A DNA stretch of 64,000 nucleotides from Artocarpus heterophyllus (GCA_025403435.1 CM046340.1:9214420-9278419); one strand, 5' to 3'; numbered from the stretch's first letter, positions 23,201 through 37,205 are shown. Translations and numbers: made by a program. The notes: generated from the sequence alone by a model not told the origin.

Positions 23201-25870
23201 CCAGTTTTAATAGTGTATCACTGCATTGGTTCATGGATAGTTCAAATCTGAGGCTATCTACTTCCCGAATGTAGAGATCAATAGCCATCCATCTAGATAA
23301 AAGTGAGACGTCTCTTGTAACCTGAAGAAGCAAAAGAAAGTGACAAACAAGTCTCATTATGAGTAAACTACAAAATAACAGGTTAATTAAACCATAAGAA
23401 TAAAGTTCCCACCTTTGATGTTACATTAGGATTCCCATCTCTGTCACCCCCCATCCAAGACCCAAACTTTATTGGTGTGCAAGTCAATGGAAGAGGCTTT
23501 CCAGTGTGCTGGTAAATTAATAAGGCAAATCAAATGAAGTGAAAAACAAAATAAAATGAACAGCAAGGAGAGTTTTAAATGTGTGTATCGGTGCATCAGA
23601 TACATCAGAATCAGCAAATAAAGGATCAACTAGAAAAAGAACACGAATTGAAATGATACCTTCTTTAAAGCATTGCTGACTCGCCGTAAATAATGAGGGA
23701 CGGCCTTCCAAAGAGACTGTTCCACAATGTTCAGACCTGAGAAAGTGAAGATAAATGGACGTTTCAGTTGGCATGAGATGACGTACTGAGAGCAAAAAAT
23801 GGTGTATTTCCAATAAAAACAAAGATCATGGTTTTAACCTGCTCTAGCTTCATCAACCGCTGTAGGTCTGTGTCGCCTAAGTTCATCTGTTTGCCATATT
23901 GAAGTTATCTCTCTCACCTACATATGAAATAATGAAACAGAAACAAAAGAATATAAAGAGTTCCCACATTAATGACACAAATTACCATCCTACACCCCAG
24001 TAGAAGGCATTTCTGAAGAGAAAATGAACTCAGAGAAACAGTACCAGATCTTCAATCAGCATTTCTCGATCTTCATGACTTAAATCAGGCCGGTCATTAT
24101 AATCTAAAAGATGCTGCAAGAGACGTCAAGTGATTATAAAAAGAAATGCAGTTACAACACATTTAAGACTATGCTATAATCATTCATAACTTACAGCAAT
24201 TCTAATGTGTTTGTATTGTAAGGTCCGTCGATTAATTTGTGTGGGATGTGCAGTAAGCACAATCTCAACCTCCTGCAGCAACAGGAACTTAAGACTTAAG
24301 AATAACAACTCATCAGCACCAAATCATATATATCTTATATTCTATCAATTGCTAAAGGAACGAGGGAAAGCAGAGACCCTATAATTTGAGACACTCTTTG
24401 AGAAAAAATCCCTTCAACCAAGATAAACACACAAATGCATGACCTCAATTTGAGATAAGTTCAAGAACTCTCATCCTTTTCCCAGTGCAATAAGCGAAGA
24501 ACCATGAACAAAACTGGAGGCTGAAAGCATATAAAAACCTGCATACCTGTTTGCAAACAGCATCATAGAGCTCCTCTGGGGGAAGTCCGCCCTGCAAAAG
24601 CTTACTGAAGACATCATCACATGATCTTGAAAGAAATTCAATATTTCTTTGCTTACGAACCCTGCACAAAGTAAACCAGAAATCCACTGAGGTTTACTCT
24701 TTTCTTCTTTTTTCCCCCTTCTATAAAACAAAAGTTTCATTGAGATTCAAAACCAAAAAAATATCAAAAAAGACCCCACAAAGAGAGATCAAGGGAGGTC
24801 AATGTTCAGTTCCAGACCGCTAGGCCTTATAGTCCAAGATAGCATCCTGTTTTAGGAACTTAGAAGCTTTTTGCTCAATTACAACTTTGTGTCAAAAGTA
24901 TGCTTTTAACTCTCTAAGTAAATTCTACAAGCTGAAATCCTTGTTCTCTAATAGCAACTGAGGGAATTGTTTGTTCTCCCTTCTTAAAACACAATTTCGA
25001 GAACCAGAAAACACAGAACATGGCCACACAGTCTCCCTTGTTGATAATCATTGACAACATATTAGAATAGTACCTGTGATGAGTCTCGGCAATACCCATC
25101 AAATTCAGGTAATGACTGAACGCGCGAGCTTGTGTCAAAGCCTCCTCCAAAGTCATTTTCGATATCTCTGAGGAGAGCTGCTTCTCGATCAGCTCTGCCA
25201 TGTTTTCTATACCCGCCATCCTCATATTACCAGCACTCTGAACACACAGACCTCATTTATTACTCATTTTCTCACGGCCAAGCACGCAGTTCTTCTCGTT
25301 TGGTTGCCGAGAAATTCAAGATATGTAAAGAAAATATAAAGTTGGATTTTCAAACATTTTTCGCCATACTTATACACCTACCAAACTCAAAAACAAAAGC
25401 TCTAATAATGAAGATGAATTGACTTAACCATTACTCAACCTCATGCAAAAAGCTGAATCAAGTATTCATTGATCAATCCAAACACCCAAAACAAAGATCG
25501 TCGACTCGTCTCGATTACATAAACTCAATCCTATATTTTCTCGGCAGAAAATACAATCCCTAAAAACTCATAGAAATCAATGAAAGCACAAACACATGCA
25601 AAACGCGGCTATAACGATCGCCATCAGAGTGAGTACTGTAAGTACGCGAAGAAGAGTAATGGAAGAACGAATTTCTTTCTTCAAAGAGAAAAATAAATTA
25701 AAATATAGAGAAACCTGAGCGAGAATTCGAGTGCGCTCGAGCTTCTCGGTGAACTCGGTGCCGACTTCTCGCTGCAAGACCTCGTTGAGGAGGTTGCCAA
25801 GGAGCTTGCAGTCGTCGTCGAAGCTCTGGAATGAGATTTCTTCGGCGATGTCGTCCGTCGTGTCCGTCAT
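14232..25870 (-). CDS. PPC4: Bacterial-type phosphoenolpyruvate carboxylase (PPC4-like), 20 coding exons
   Basis: Carboxylates phosphoenolpyruvate to oxaloacetate in the cytosol; plant bacterial-type PEPC is known to associate with plant-type PEPC in hetero-octamers. Coding exons in transcript order: 25870-25715, 25237-25074, 24661-24547, 24272-24195, 24113-24045, 23917-23839, 23736-23660, 23508-23413, 23321-23180, 22423-22301, 22019-21946, 21874-21596, 20951-20826, 20734-20633, 17140-16994, 16503-16405, 16298-16210, 15818-15692, 15612-15406, 15056-14232. They sum to 3174 nt, or 1057 residues, close to the roughly 1030 of Arabidopsis PPC4. Motifs: VLTAHPTQ (150-157), GGDRDGNP (266-273), [11 protein letters not shown] (718-728), [14 protein letters not shown] (756-769). 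The C-terminus is RNTG, not the QNTG of plant-type enzymes, and the N-terminal phosphorylation motif is absent; both mark the bacterial type. Exons 10-12 encode the low-similarity, probably disordered insert. A copia element lies in the intron between exons 14 and 15. The frame looks intact. Confidence 0.96.
16883..16975. repeat. Three perfect 31-bp tandem repeats in a PEPC intron
   Basis: The unit beginning ATTGGATAATCATAACC starts at 16883, 16914 and 16945, with no difference between copies that I can see. It lies in the intron between exons 15 and 16, about 18 bp past the exon 15 donor. It has no spacers and is not a CRISPR. Confidence 0.9.
17204..17457 (-). repeat. Copia 3' LTR (left)
   Basis: On the minus strand it begins TGTTGAAAAATAAG directly after the polypurine tract and ends near TTTTCTTAGA. 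It aligns end to end with 20316-20569 and shows roughly 20 differences by eye, so the insertion is old. Confidence 0.88.
17465..18720 (-). pseudogene. Copia reverse transcriptase / RNase H remnant
   Basis: Minus-strand reading, N to [18 protein letters not shown], then [18 protein letters not shown], then [16 protein letters not shown] with the YVDD catalytic motif (frame 18459-18229). The 259-residue frame 18244-17465 follows with the connection and RNase H ([37 protein letters not shown]-like block). Inactivating changes are a stop in place of Gln before LDVKNAF (18673-18675), a stop in place of Trp after SPRA (18523-18525) and a frame shift near 18240. Confidence 0.88.
18790..19330 (-). 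mobile_element. LINE 3' fragment nested in the copia element
   Basis: The minus-strand frame 19306-18968 encodes a zf-RVT-type segment found at the C-terminus of plant LINE ORF2: [19 protein letters not shown], then [22 protein letters not shown]. The reading continues in another frame (19170-18814). A T-rich run at about 18789-18800 on the plus strand would be the poly(A) tail. It sits between copia gag and RT remnants, so it inserted into the copia element or replaced its middle. Confidence 0.75.
19335..20181 (-). pseudogene. Copia gag remnant
   Basis: It starts [14 protein letters not shown] at 20181 and continues [15 protein letters not shown]...[15 protein letters not shown], the usual N-terminal gag block of plant copia elements. 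After a frame break near 19985 it continues in shifted frames. A zinc-knuckle-like CHFCNKPLH is readable near 19350-19385, just before the nested LINE fragment. Confidence 0.78.
20306..20315 (-). other. Copia primer-binding site (initiator tRNA-Met)
   Basis: TGGTATCAGA on the minus strand directly follows the 5' LTR end. It is complementary to the 3' end of plant initiator tRNA-Met. Confidence 0.85.
20316..20569 (-). repeat. Copia 5' LTR (right)
   Basis: Same length as the left LTR (254 bp). On the minus strand it begins TGTTAAAAAATAAG at 20569 and ends TTTTCTTAGA next to the primer-binding site. The terminal CA is not visible, consistent with decay. Confidence 0.88.
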
Positions 25871-26064
25871 TGTCGCAGAAAGAGAAAGAGAGGAGAGAGA
25901 AAGTGCGTGTAGATTTAGAGAGAGAAAATGAAATAGCAGAGAGAGATGGTGTGGAGAAGAAGGCGGAGAAGGAAGAAATATAGGAGATGGCCTCCGTGTT
26001 GAGTTATTTTTGGGAAATTGTGGGGCCTACGTTTTCTTCGAGTGTGAAACTGCCAAGGATTGTC

Positions 26065-26076
26065 TGCCACGTGGCA
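26065..26076. promoter_or_regulatory. Palindromic G-box upstream of PEPC
   Basis: TGCCACGTGGCA is a perfect 12-bp palindrome around the CACGTG core, about 195 bp upstream of the PEPC start codon. G-boxes bind bZIP and bHLH factors in plants. The functional link to this gene is inferred from position only. Confidence 0.45.
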
Positions 26077-27748
26077 ATGGTTGAAAATACAGGACCCTTT
26101 TTTGGGTCTATTGGTGGGACTGAAGCCCGTGCTTCTCGACCAGGCAATTTCCGATATTTTTTTAATTCATACAAAAAAAAATCATGTAATGAAATAGCTC
26201 ACGATAAAAAATAACAACTCAAATTTGACAAGACAAAAATACCTAATTATATTTGTAAATTTAAACATGACTCCAGTTTATAAATAATTTACGTGACTCA
26301 AAAGATCATTAAAATAATTGTTATATTAAAAAATAACTATGTAATTTATTATTTATAAAAAAATGACATGGCCCTTAAGATTTTGAGAAATTTATACTAC
26401 AATTTTGGGAGAATATAGAAAAAAAGTTGCATCTTAAGCATAAATGTTACATATTATGTAATCATAACAATGTCCCTTCGACATTGTTTATAAAATAATT
26501 ACATTACAAATCTCATAATCACTACATGCTTTTTTCAATACTTTCCATGTCAATGTGGGATTTTATTCTTAATTTAATACATAATTTTGCATTTAATAAA
26601 AAAAAGTTGTAATATGCAATATTTTGAAGAAATAAAAGGGTTGTCCCATAGATTCTTCTTATGTCAAATCAGACTCCCAAAGATCAGATCCCAAAAGCAT
26701 ATTCCTTTACTATTAATTTGCAATGTGGTGACTGTGTTATTCCCCTTGTAAAGAATCTAATCATGTGTGAATTACAAAAAAAACAAAAACAAAACAAAGC
26801 AAAACAAAACAAAAAAAAACACTGTGGAGGATGATACGTATTTAGCATGGTCACGCATCTTTTGACGCTGGTCCCGTGTGTTTATATATGGTTTAATGTC
26901 GACATCCATAAACATTTCAGCAAATTAGCTGCGTACACATGGAGGTAGAACGAAATAAGGACCCGCGTGTGGGTAGCCACTTTTTTTAATTTTATTTTTT
27001 TATAATTTTATATATAAAATTTTATAAAATTATATTTCGTTCTATTTAAAATTATTGTACACCTTTTTAAAATTATATTTTATCATTAGTTCACTTACAT
27101 TTTCGTTCTCTATTAATGTTTTTTTGGCTCCCCTCGTGCGTACATGTATACACAATAGTTAATGCTCAATCAAGGTACTAGGCTAATTGTTTATCGTTAA
27201 TGTTTAAACATAGGAAATGAAAGGTAATATATGGCCAACGTTTTGAGCACTGAAACGGTAGTGAGAAGTCTATTGTGAGAAGTCTTTTGTGGTCCAAAAA
27301 ATGTGTCATGTGACATTTGATTAGCCAAAAAGACAAGGACAAAAAAACTAATGTTCGTGACTAGTGACTTTATGGGAAAGACGAAAAAAGAAATAATGTT
27401 AAAAATTTGCTTAAAAAAATAAGGGAACATTACATCTATGATATAATGAAAAATATATATATTCTATATGGTTGGAATACAATTCTTATCATACTCTATT
27501 GAATAGTTGGGTTCTCATCGATTTATAGTGAATTATCACACCTTTTTAAATTAAAATATTTTTACATAATTTTGTTCTTCTAGTAGCTTTTCATTCCCTA
27601 TTGAAATCTTTGAGGAAAAAAAATCTTAAATTTACCTTTGGGTTTCTTTATGGGCTAAGAGAAGAACTTATAATATTAGTGGGTAAGTAACTTGATATTT
27701 TTACTATGAGTTTTGAGGTACCCGAAGGCTAAAATTATCAATTTAAAA
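26077..27748. other. Intergenic / PEPC upstream region, no gene recognised
   Basis: AT-rich, with CAAAA-type simple repeats near 26778-26820. The 75-residue frame at 25987-26214 overlaps the PEPC upstream region and G-box and has no recognisable similarity. Confidence 0.45.
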
Positions 27749-27889
27749 GGGTGTTTAGCTTTCCCTTAAAACTAATTGGTTTTAAACTCTTAACAGCTAC
27801 AATAAAGATAAAAAATAGTTATAGTATAAAGCTATCACATATTACAATATTTTAAATTAAAATTGGTTTTAACCATACTTTTTAAACAC
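27749..27889. mobile_element. MITE-like element with inverted ends, copy 1
   Basis: The left end GGGTGTTTAGC...AAACTAATTGGTT mirrors the right end AATTGGTTTTAACCATAC...TTTAAACAC. The middle carries the TATAGTATAAAGCTATCACAT-type block shared, in varying form, with copies at 29464, 30291, 30691, 59165 and 59906. Confidence 0.5.
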
Positions 27890-29463
27890 ATAATAAGAGA
27901 GGTCCTATGTAAGATGGTTGGTTTTGAAGCAACGATAAAGTGACGAGCACGTGGAGAACAACAATGAAAATGATAACGAAAACAACCTTAAACGGACGAT
28001 GGACGGACTGATGGCAGCTTAATAAACGACACAAAAATATTTCAGCAAATGAAAACGACAATATTATTCTAAAACGATAGCAATTTTGAAACTTTCCCCT
28101 GACTTCGGTAAATTAATAATTTTCCCCTGGTTTTAACTTTAAAAACTTGCTAATCCCTTTTCTTACGTACTAAAACTTTATGCACGACTCTAATACCGTT
28201 ATTACGATTCACAGCCCGTTTGTTGTCTTAAAACAGTTCGTTAAAAAAAAAAGATCGTACACTTAATTTACACCTTGACCTCTTTTCATAAAATTCCTAC
28301 ATTTTGGTCCTTAATTTCACCACTCTGGGTTAACCACCAAACTTAGCCCAGTTTATTCCCCACTTTTAACCCGCCCTGTACACTGTCTTACTGCAGTTTT
28401 ACGGGAATTATGTTCTGTCTCTGGTTTTCACTATTTTTTCCAATTTAGTTCCTACTCGAGTGTCCTTTGTCTTTATAGCAGTATTATGCAGTCCAAACGT
28501 GTCAAAAAAAAATTTGATGCAAGTTTTCTTTTACATACCAAGGTCTACCGACAAAACTGTGGCTCGAAATTTATCCGTTAACGTTTCCGTTTTCACATTT
28601 CTAACCCAAAAATGTCAAATTTTGCATAGAATTTTTTTGTGCTTTTTGTCCAAATTTTGATGGTTTCTTGGAGAGGAGCTTTAGGGTTAGATTCTCTAAG
28701 TTTTGGCTTTTATAAGTTCAAAATCAAAGTAAAACAAAGCTTTTTAACAAATGGCTTAAGAGTTACTTACAAAGTCTTATATCTATACCATCCTATGAAA
28801 AATGGCCAAAAATTAATGTATAACTCAGATTGGTTAAAACCTTTGTACTTTTAATAAATTGGACATAAAAATACAAGTTCACAGTTTTTGTCAGTATTGG
28901 AATGAACAAAAAAAAAAAAGGCATCAAACTGGTATAAGTAAAGAATTACTCAAGTTCTAGTCAACTTTATTGCACCATGTCTTAACTTTCAAAATCAAAT
29001 ATTTAATTTTAGTAATTCTAAAAATGAAATATTTAAGTTCAAATAACCTTCAAATAAGTTCTAGAATATCCAAGTTCCAGGGAAATGCATTAAATTGTTT
29101 GATATTAATAACCTTCATTGCACCACAATGCCTTCACAGGTAATTGCATTTAGTGAACATTAGTATTAAGTGAAGCACCAAATATGGTGTTTTCCAAATT
29201 AATTTGCTCCATGTGTATGGCTGTTGCAAATATGAAAAAAACAATGAAAATAAATTGAAAAAAATAATGAAGTTAATATTTGCGACAACCAAATTTGAAC
29301 TAAAAAAGAAGGAAGGAAAAAAAAATGCAACGTAAATCGTCGAGAGAAAAAAAATTGCACTCACAATCCAATGAAAAACATAACATGTGATGCATGTGAG
29401 ACCAGTTCCTCCATCGTGTATGCATCTAATAATAGTAATGTTAGAAATAAAAATATTTAATGT
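27890..29463. other. Intergenic, probably decayed retroelement sequence
   Basis: No gene recognised. Read on the minus strand, 28080-28480 has the style of plant LTR or untranslated retroelement sequence (runs such as AAGGACCAAAATGTAGG and AGGTCAAGGTGTAAATTAAG), but no termini or coding motif could be found. Confidence 0.35.
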
Positions 29464-29632
29464 GGTGTTTGGAATGGTGGTGGAAACCGTTGATTAGAAC
29501 TATTTTTTACTGTAGCATGTGAAAGATTTATATTGTAGCAATTTTTTTTTAGTGTTACTGTAGCATGTGAGAGTTTTACACTGGTAATAACTGAATTTGG
29601 TTCCCACCACTCAGCTAAACAGCTGGTTAAAA
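29464..29632. mobile_element. MITE-like element, copy 2
   Basis: Imperfect inverted ends: GGTGTTTGGAATGGTGGTGG on the left against CCACCACTCAGCTAAACAGC on the right. The interior has ACTGTAGCATGTGAAAG and ACTGTAGCATGTGAGAG. The same block is at 59165-59313. Confidence 0.55.
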
Positions 29633-30290
29633 TACAATAATAGTGCTAATAAGAATGATGATAGGAACACAAATAATTATATTGCCCACTTTTATTTTCT
29701 TTTATTATTATTATTATTATTATTATCATTATTATTATTTTGTGTGTGCTTTGGGGAACAAAACATTCATCCTCCTTTGTTTTTAGTTTCTTTTCTTTTC
29801 TTTTCTTCGATTTTTAGGCTTTCTTTTCTTTTCTTTTTTATTTTTCATTTTTTAGTGGCTTTATTCAGCCTCCTTGCTTTTCATTCCTACTTTGTGTTTT
29901 TTTATTTCCCTATAACATCTTATGTAGTTTTCAATTCACTTCGTTAACTTATTCTTATTACATTTTTTTGCATCGTCTAAAATGGTATTTTATTAAGTGG
30001 GGTCTGTAAGTTACGTTCTTTTTTTCTTTCTGTCTCAACAAATTTCTTCTCTCTGATCTACGCTCATGAAAATAACCTTTCTTCTATCTGGTTTATATAT
30101 GCACATTGAGAGCATAGAAGATTCTTAGCTTTCCGTTGGTATACTAGGCAGGAGCATGAAAACTAGTTTAACCTTTGATTTTGATGTGGTATACGCTATA
30201 CATGGCCATTGGCCATTGTGTTGGAGACGGTAAGAAGTCCTCCTTTGGTTAAAAACTGCAAAAGCCCTGGGAATAAGTTGGTCATCTTGG
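29633..30290. other. Intergenic, simple-sequence rich
   Basis: Contains a TTA microsatellite (about 29701-29738) and TTTTC-rich tracts. The 116-residue frame at 29597-29947 is a translation of these tracts and not a gene. Confidence 0.55.
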
Positions 30291-30435
30291 AGAGTGTTTG
30301 GAAATTAAAACTTAAAGTTAAAACTTAGACACCGTAATATGCAAAAGCTTTATTTGTTTTATGTCATAGTATGTAAAAACTTTACATTGTAAAAACAGAA
30401 ACTTTAAAGTCGAATCTTAGTTTCCAAACACGCTC
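30291..30435. mobile_element. MITE-like element, copy 3
   Basis: The clearest inverted ends in the set: AGAGTGTTTGGAAATTAAAA on the left against CTTAGTTTCCAAACACGCTCT on the right. The interior contains TATGCAAAAGCTTTATTTG and ATAGTATGTAAAAACTTTAC. Confidence 0.65.
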
Positions 30436-30690
30436 TCTACGAGTGGATCTTTCCAACTCTCTTGGCGACCCGTTTTTTGATTTTACGTACTCCAACACGA
30501 AGAGAATAGTCACTGATGACCTGGTTATTACACAACGCAAAGTTCTCTTTTGTTAATTGAAGTGTTGGATTTCACTAACCAGTTGAAAATTTTTGACTTG
30601 TCCATGGAGCGTTTGGATTCTAAGATCTAAATAGAACAGAGGCTCTCTTGCAATAGATTGGATGACGGGATCGATGTTATTAGTATTATA

Positions 30691-30857
30691 GAGAGTGACT
30701 GATTGGGAATTAGGTTAGAAATTCAAATTGAAACTTAAGTACTGCAGTATGAAAGAGTTGTATATTATAGTACACTTTAATTTAACACTGTTGCATGTAA
30801 AAACTTTAAGTTTTAGCAATTGAAACTTTGGTGTTTGAACTTAATTCTCAAACACTT
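30691..30857. mobile_element. MITE-like element, copy 4
   Basis: The left end GAGAGTGACTGATTGGGAAT mirrors the right end TTAATTCTCAAACACTTC. The interior has AGTATGAAAGAGTTGTAT and TTGCATGTAAAAACTTTAAG, as in copy 3. Confidence 0.55.
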
Positions 30858-30954
30858 CATAATTAATTGTTGCCAACCCAATTTTTTTTCCAAATAAAAT
30901 ATGAAACATATGATATTTCATTGTGTCATGCCATCGGTATAAGATTTACACTAA

Positions 30955-32030
30955 AATTCCTTGTGTTTTACCAAAATAACATGCATTCCCTCAACCGAAA
31001 CAAATTAAGTTAACACACTCTAACTAAAAAAATACACCCGCTCTATTAGTTGACCATTTATGTTGATCAAACTTTGACTTATTACTTTTTAAAATGTCAA
31101 ACATACCCCTCCATGTATAAGAAAACGTTTTTTCGTTGCTACATGTTTCAAATGACTTTTTTTACCCTTATTTTGCACATAAAATGAGTTTAACTAATTT
31201 GTACAAACTATCAACTATAGTTTTCACTCTAATAAAAATTTCTTTTTTCTAGATCTTTTTTACTCTTTCAAAAAATTTAAATGTGTTTTTTCCCCTTATA
31301 AATCCATAAATTTGTGTATTTTTTTAAGGGATAATATTGAGTTTTTTAAAATAACTAGATCTTATGTTAGACAATTATGATCTTAGTACTCTATTTTTCA
31401 TAAAAAAATTAAAAGCATTAAATTATAGAAATATAACAAAATTATGAACCGAAAATAAAAAAATACAAATATAAATCTTATAAATTAATAAAACTCAAAA
31501 ATTTAAAATAAAAATAAAAAATCTGAAAGGTCATTATATATACACACACGTGAATGGGTTGGGTGGGGTGCTAGGGTTATGGGGTGGCGTGTAGCGTGAA
31601 AAGGAACGAGACCGACGAGGAAGTGAGAGCTCCGAGGGAAGGGGAGATGGTGTCGACGGTGATTGCCACGTGGTTGAGTGAGGGACTACGGCGTTGACAA
31701 GGAGGCGACAACAACGAGATGGAGACGACGCGACAGGTGACACTGCAAGCAGGTGGACATTAAAAAAAAAAAAAAAAAAAAAAAAGAGGTGGGTGGGTCG
31801 GCGGGGTGGAGAGGTTGGTGAAGGCAAGGAAGGGGGTTTGGGTAGATAAGAATTTTTTCAATGGGAATTAAAACTAAGGCTAAGATTTCATATTAGTATA
31901 TCAACAATTGTAATTAAAAGGGTATTTTTGTTATCTTATATCTAAAATTAAAGTTAACTCATTGGGTGGCAGTGTAATTAATTTAGGTCAAAATGGTGTC
32001 TCTATTGTTTTGATAAACACAAAAAATGTC
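30955..32030. mobile_element. Degenerate long-TIR DNA transposon (MULE-like) with GC-rich interior
   Basis: The left end reads TTCCTTGTGTTTTACCAAAA and continues with ACAAATTAAGTTAACACACT. The reverse complement of the right end reads TTTTTGTGTTTATCAAAACA and continues with TAAATTAATTACACTGCCA. The two align over about 100 bp with many mismatches. The interior at 31540-31830 is GC-rich, with a run of about 23 A bases (31760-31783). The minus-strand frame 31827-31534 is a low-complexity Pro/Ser/Arg-rich reading, not a known family. A layout of long inverted ends with a GC-rich middle is typical of non-autonomous Mutator-like elements. Confidence 0.45.
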
Positions 32031-34170
<2,140 letters not shown>

Positions 34171-35239
34171 TAGCTAGTATTTGATTAAAACCAATGTATT
34201 GCCATTTTTCTTAATTAAATTATTATTTTGTGTTCCTAAGAGGTCAGATGTAAGAGCTTTATATTGTAGCAGTCAACAGTTTTAATTAAAACTGATTTTA
34301 CCAATTATTTTTGTAGTTTTGGAATATGCTTCATGCAGTATTAAATTTCATTGTTCTGTTTGAGCAATCAAAAAATATGTGTATATATATACACACACAT
34401 AGAGCAATTCAACGTTGTCTTGAATTCCAACATATTGCTCAGAATTTAGATCTACGGAAAATGACAAATCGATTTACAAGGGATTAAAGATGATAATACA
34501 TACATACATACATACATAATGTTACGAAATTAAATCATATGCCATACAAATATTGATGACAATAATATATTTGCTATCAAAAAATGTGAAAATAAAAAAT
34601 TTGACATGTTATTTTAAATTATATTTTAATACATAATATTATTTTAAATACTATATTTATTTTTTATCATAATTATTAAGCCTTTAAATTTATAAAATAA
34701 AATCTTTAATGTTAAAATACTTTCAAGTGACAATATTGTAGTACAAAGAACAAAAGAAAACAATGGAGAGATGCTGAGAAAGAAGACTTTTCAATTGTAT
34801 TTATTTGCTTGAGCGTATACAGTCTAAAAGGCTGCCTATAAATCGCACTAAAACAATGAGCACATGCAGCAGGAGAGGCCTACAGTTGTGCTAATGCTAT
34901 TGGTTTATAAGAACGAGGAAAAGTGGTATATAGCTGTCATTGTACAATTCTTTCAACGGATGTAATATGGCTGCACCGCCACTTCTCGTACTGCAGAGGA
35001 AAACAGCAGGACAAGAAAGGTTGTCGAATTGCATTAGGGTAAGAATCCAATGCGTTAATACGACAAAGACAAAGCGTTGCGTTTTCACATCATCTTCCGA
35101 CATAGAGAAAAAGTTAATATAGCAATGATATAGTAATCAAGTACCAAAATTTTCCGATGTTCAAGTTGATTGTAAATTTACTGTAAAGTTTAACATATAA
35201 TAAATTTAACATAAAAAGTGTTTTATACTTAACTACTTA
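34171..35239. other. Intergenic between Nudix A and the chromovirus
   Basis: The first part includes a partial MITE-like stretch (about 34238-34330, with GATGTAAGAGCTTTATATTGTAGCAG). A CATA microsatellite lies at 34497-34517. No gene is recognised. The last five bases, ACTTA (35235-35239), are the left target duplication of the chromovirus. Confidence 0.5.
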
Positions 35240-37205
35240 TGTAACACCCCTATGTGGGGGTTAACAGTTTTAAATAAATAAAAATAATTTTAAATTTTAT
35301 ATTATTTAAATCAATTAAACAATGCCCATGGGTCTTTAAACAACAAGAAAAATAAAAATAAACGTTTTAAATACAAACCACAGTTTTTAGTGTAGCACCA
35401 AATATATATAATTACAGTCATCATCACCATAGTATAATTCCCAAATAACTTAACACAGCCATAAAAAAAAATAATACAACTCTTACATGTTGTAGATAAG
35501 TTGTAATTAAACAGGGTCTTCTAACACGAAAACAGCAGGATTGTTTTCGCTTATTCCTCTTCAAATATGTTGCACTGAGTTCCACCTGAGATATGAAGAT
35601 ATGATAGGGATGAGCATCGACATGCCCAGTAGGGAAATCATGACTCACCTTATGGTTTATCCATTACCACATTAAAAACTGCATGGTTAGTAGGTTACAT
35701 CATATTCCAGATTATGAGGTTTATTATGATCACATCTTATGGATACCGTAGTTAATCATTACCAAGTGCCATAATTACACATTTATACAAATATTACCAA
35801 TCATCATTGTTCCTAGGTATCCATGTTAAATTGAGTATCACTCAACTCATCGAAACCCAAATGGGAACACTTGATCACCCCATAAACATTCCAAGGGTGT
35901 TCCGGTGAGGGGACATCAAGCCCCGAGTCCTCACCAAATCAATTCCTGTACAGTGTGTTCTGGGACTTTCAACCCAAGGAAGTGTCATCACCTTCCCCCT
36001 ATTTTACCTTTTTGGGTATTCATGCCTAAGGACGTAACCGTCGCCCTCTTCATGTCTCACCATTTCTCTATATTAAATCATTATTAATAGAGTCAGTTTT
36101 CCTAACCATGCTTCTCAATTTATAACATGTGTAAATTCATTATGTTCCTCGCCGTACAATACAAGACGAGTCCATGTCATAGTTTCATATGTGATACTCA
36201 TATAATATCAGTTCAACATAGATATATATATATTGCGGCAAAACAATCAATTTTAATTCTATAAAAACCTCACAAAAATGAGTAATAGAATCCCTACCTT
36301 TCAAGCTTATCAACAATCTTTTAATCCTGGAATCAATTAACGTTAGCTCCACACATCCTTGACCCTAAGGCATGCATAAGGACAATTAAAACTAAAGCAC
36401 AACGTATAATCACATTCATAAGTGAGTTATGTGTAAACCCGTCTACTAGTGCCATTAAAGTATTTTTATGCATTAAACATGGAGAAAATGCATACTAAAA
36501 ACTAAGTTTAGATTAAAGAAAACCTACCTCAAAACTTCTTTGAAAAGCACCAAAGTTTGGGTTATCAATCAAGCTTGAATTAACTTTAAAACCGCCTCGA
36601 TCATCGTTGGGAATTATAATTGTCTTGGCCACAAAGAGAGCTTTGTGCTCTATGTCTTTAGTTAGAAATTTGAAGTGAGAAGGGAGAGAATGAGAACTAG
36701 AGAAGAAGGTGGTGATAGTTAAATAAAAAGATATCAAAATGCTTAAGAGGAATGAGATGTTTACGGGGAAAAGTTGTAAGAAGAAACAAAAGAGTCTTAA
36801 AGGAAAATATCATCTTGTCTCCCATGAAGACTTTTAGCAAATAATGCCAACATAATTGAGGGGATAATTGGAGTGAATTATAGAAGAAGATAAGGAAATA
36901 ATTAATTAGGAGGTTGAGAAATATCTCCATGTCTTCTATGAATTGACGGAAAATAATTCAATGTCCCCTTCGGATACCTTTAGCAAAATGAGAAGAAGTC
37001 TATATAATTGAGCAATAATTTAGGGAGACAAGATTGGTAGAAGTAAGTGTTGGTAAGTTTTGAATGTTTCTTAGGAAGACTTGGTAAGAAAATACTAAAA
37101 TGGTATTTTTTTTAAATGATCATAAACAACTTAGTAATTTTAAATAGTCACATTTTATTCATTAAATTTTACAAAATTATGCCCGTTAAAAATACGGGTG
37201 TTACA
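35240..37205 (-). repeat. Chromovirus 3' LTR (left in window)
   Basis: Bounded by TGTAACACCC at 35240 and GGGTGTTACA ending at 37205. On the minus strand it follows the polypurine tract AGGAAGGGAGAG (37207-37218) after one spacer base. Differs from its partner only at 35866-35867 by my line-by-line reading. Confidence 0.95.

Noticed and set aside
24914..25225. Separate 103-residue minus-strand gene
   Set aside because: It is PEPC exon 2 running into intron sequence; the internal ATG is not the start.
29597..29947. 116-residue frame
   Set aside because: It is a Leu/Phe-rich translation of TTA and TTTTC simple repeats.
35905..36087. Small frames repeated in all three chromovirus LTRs
   Set aside because: They lie in non-coding LTR sequence, start and end differently between copies, and match no protein.
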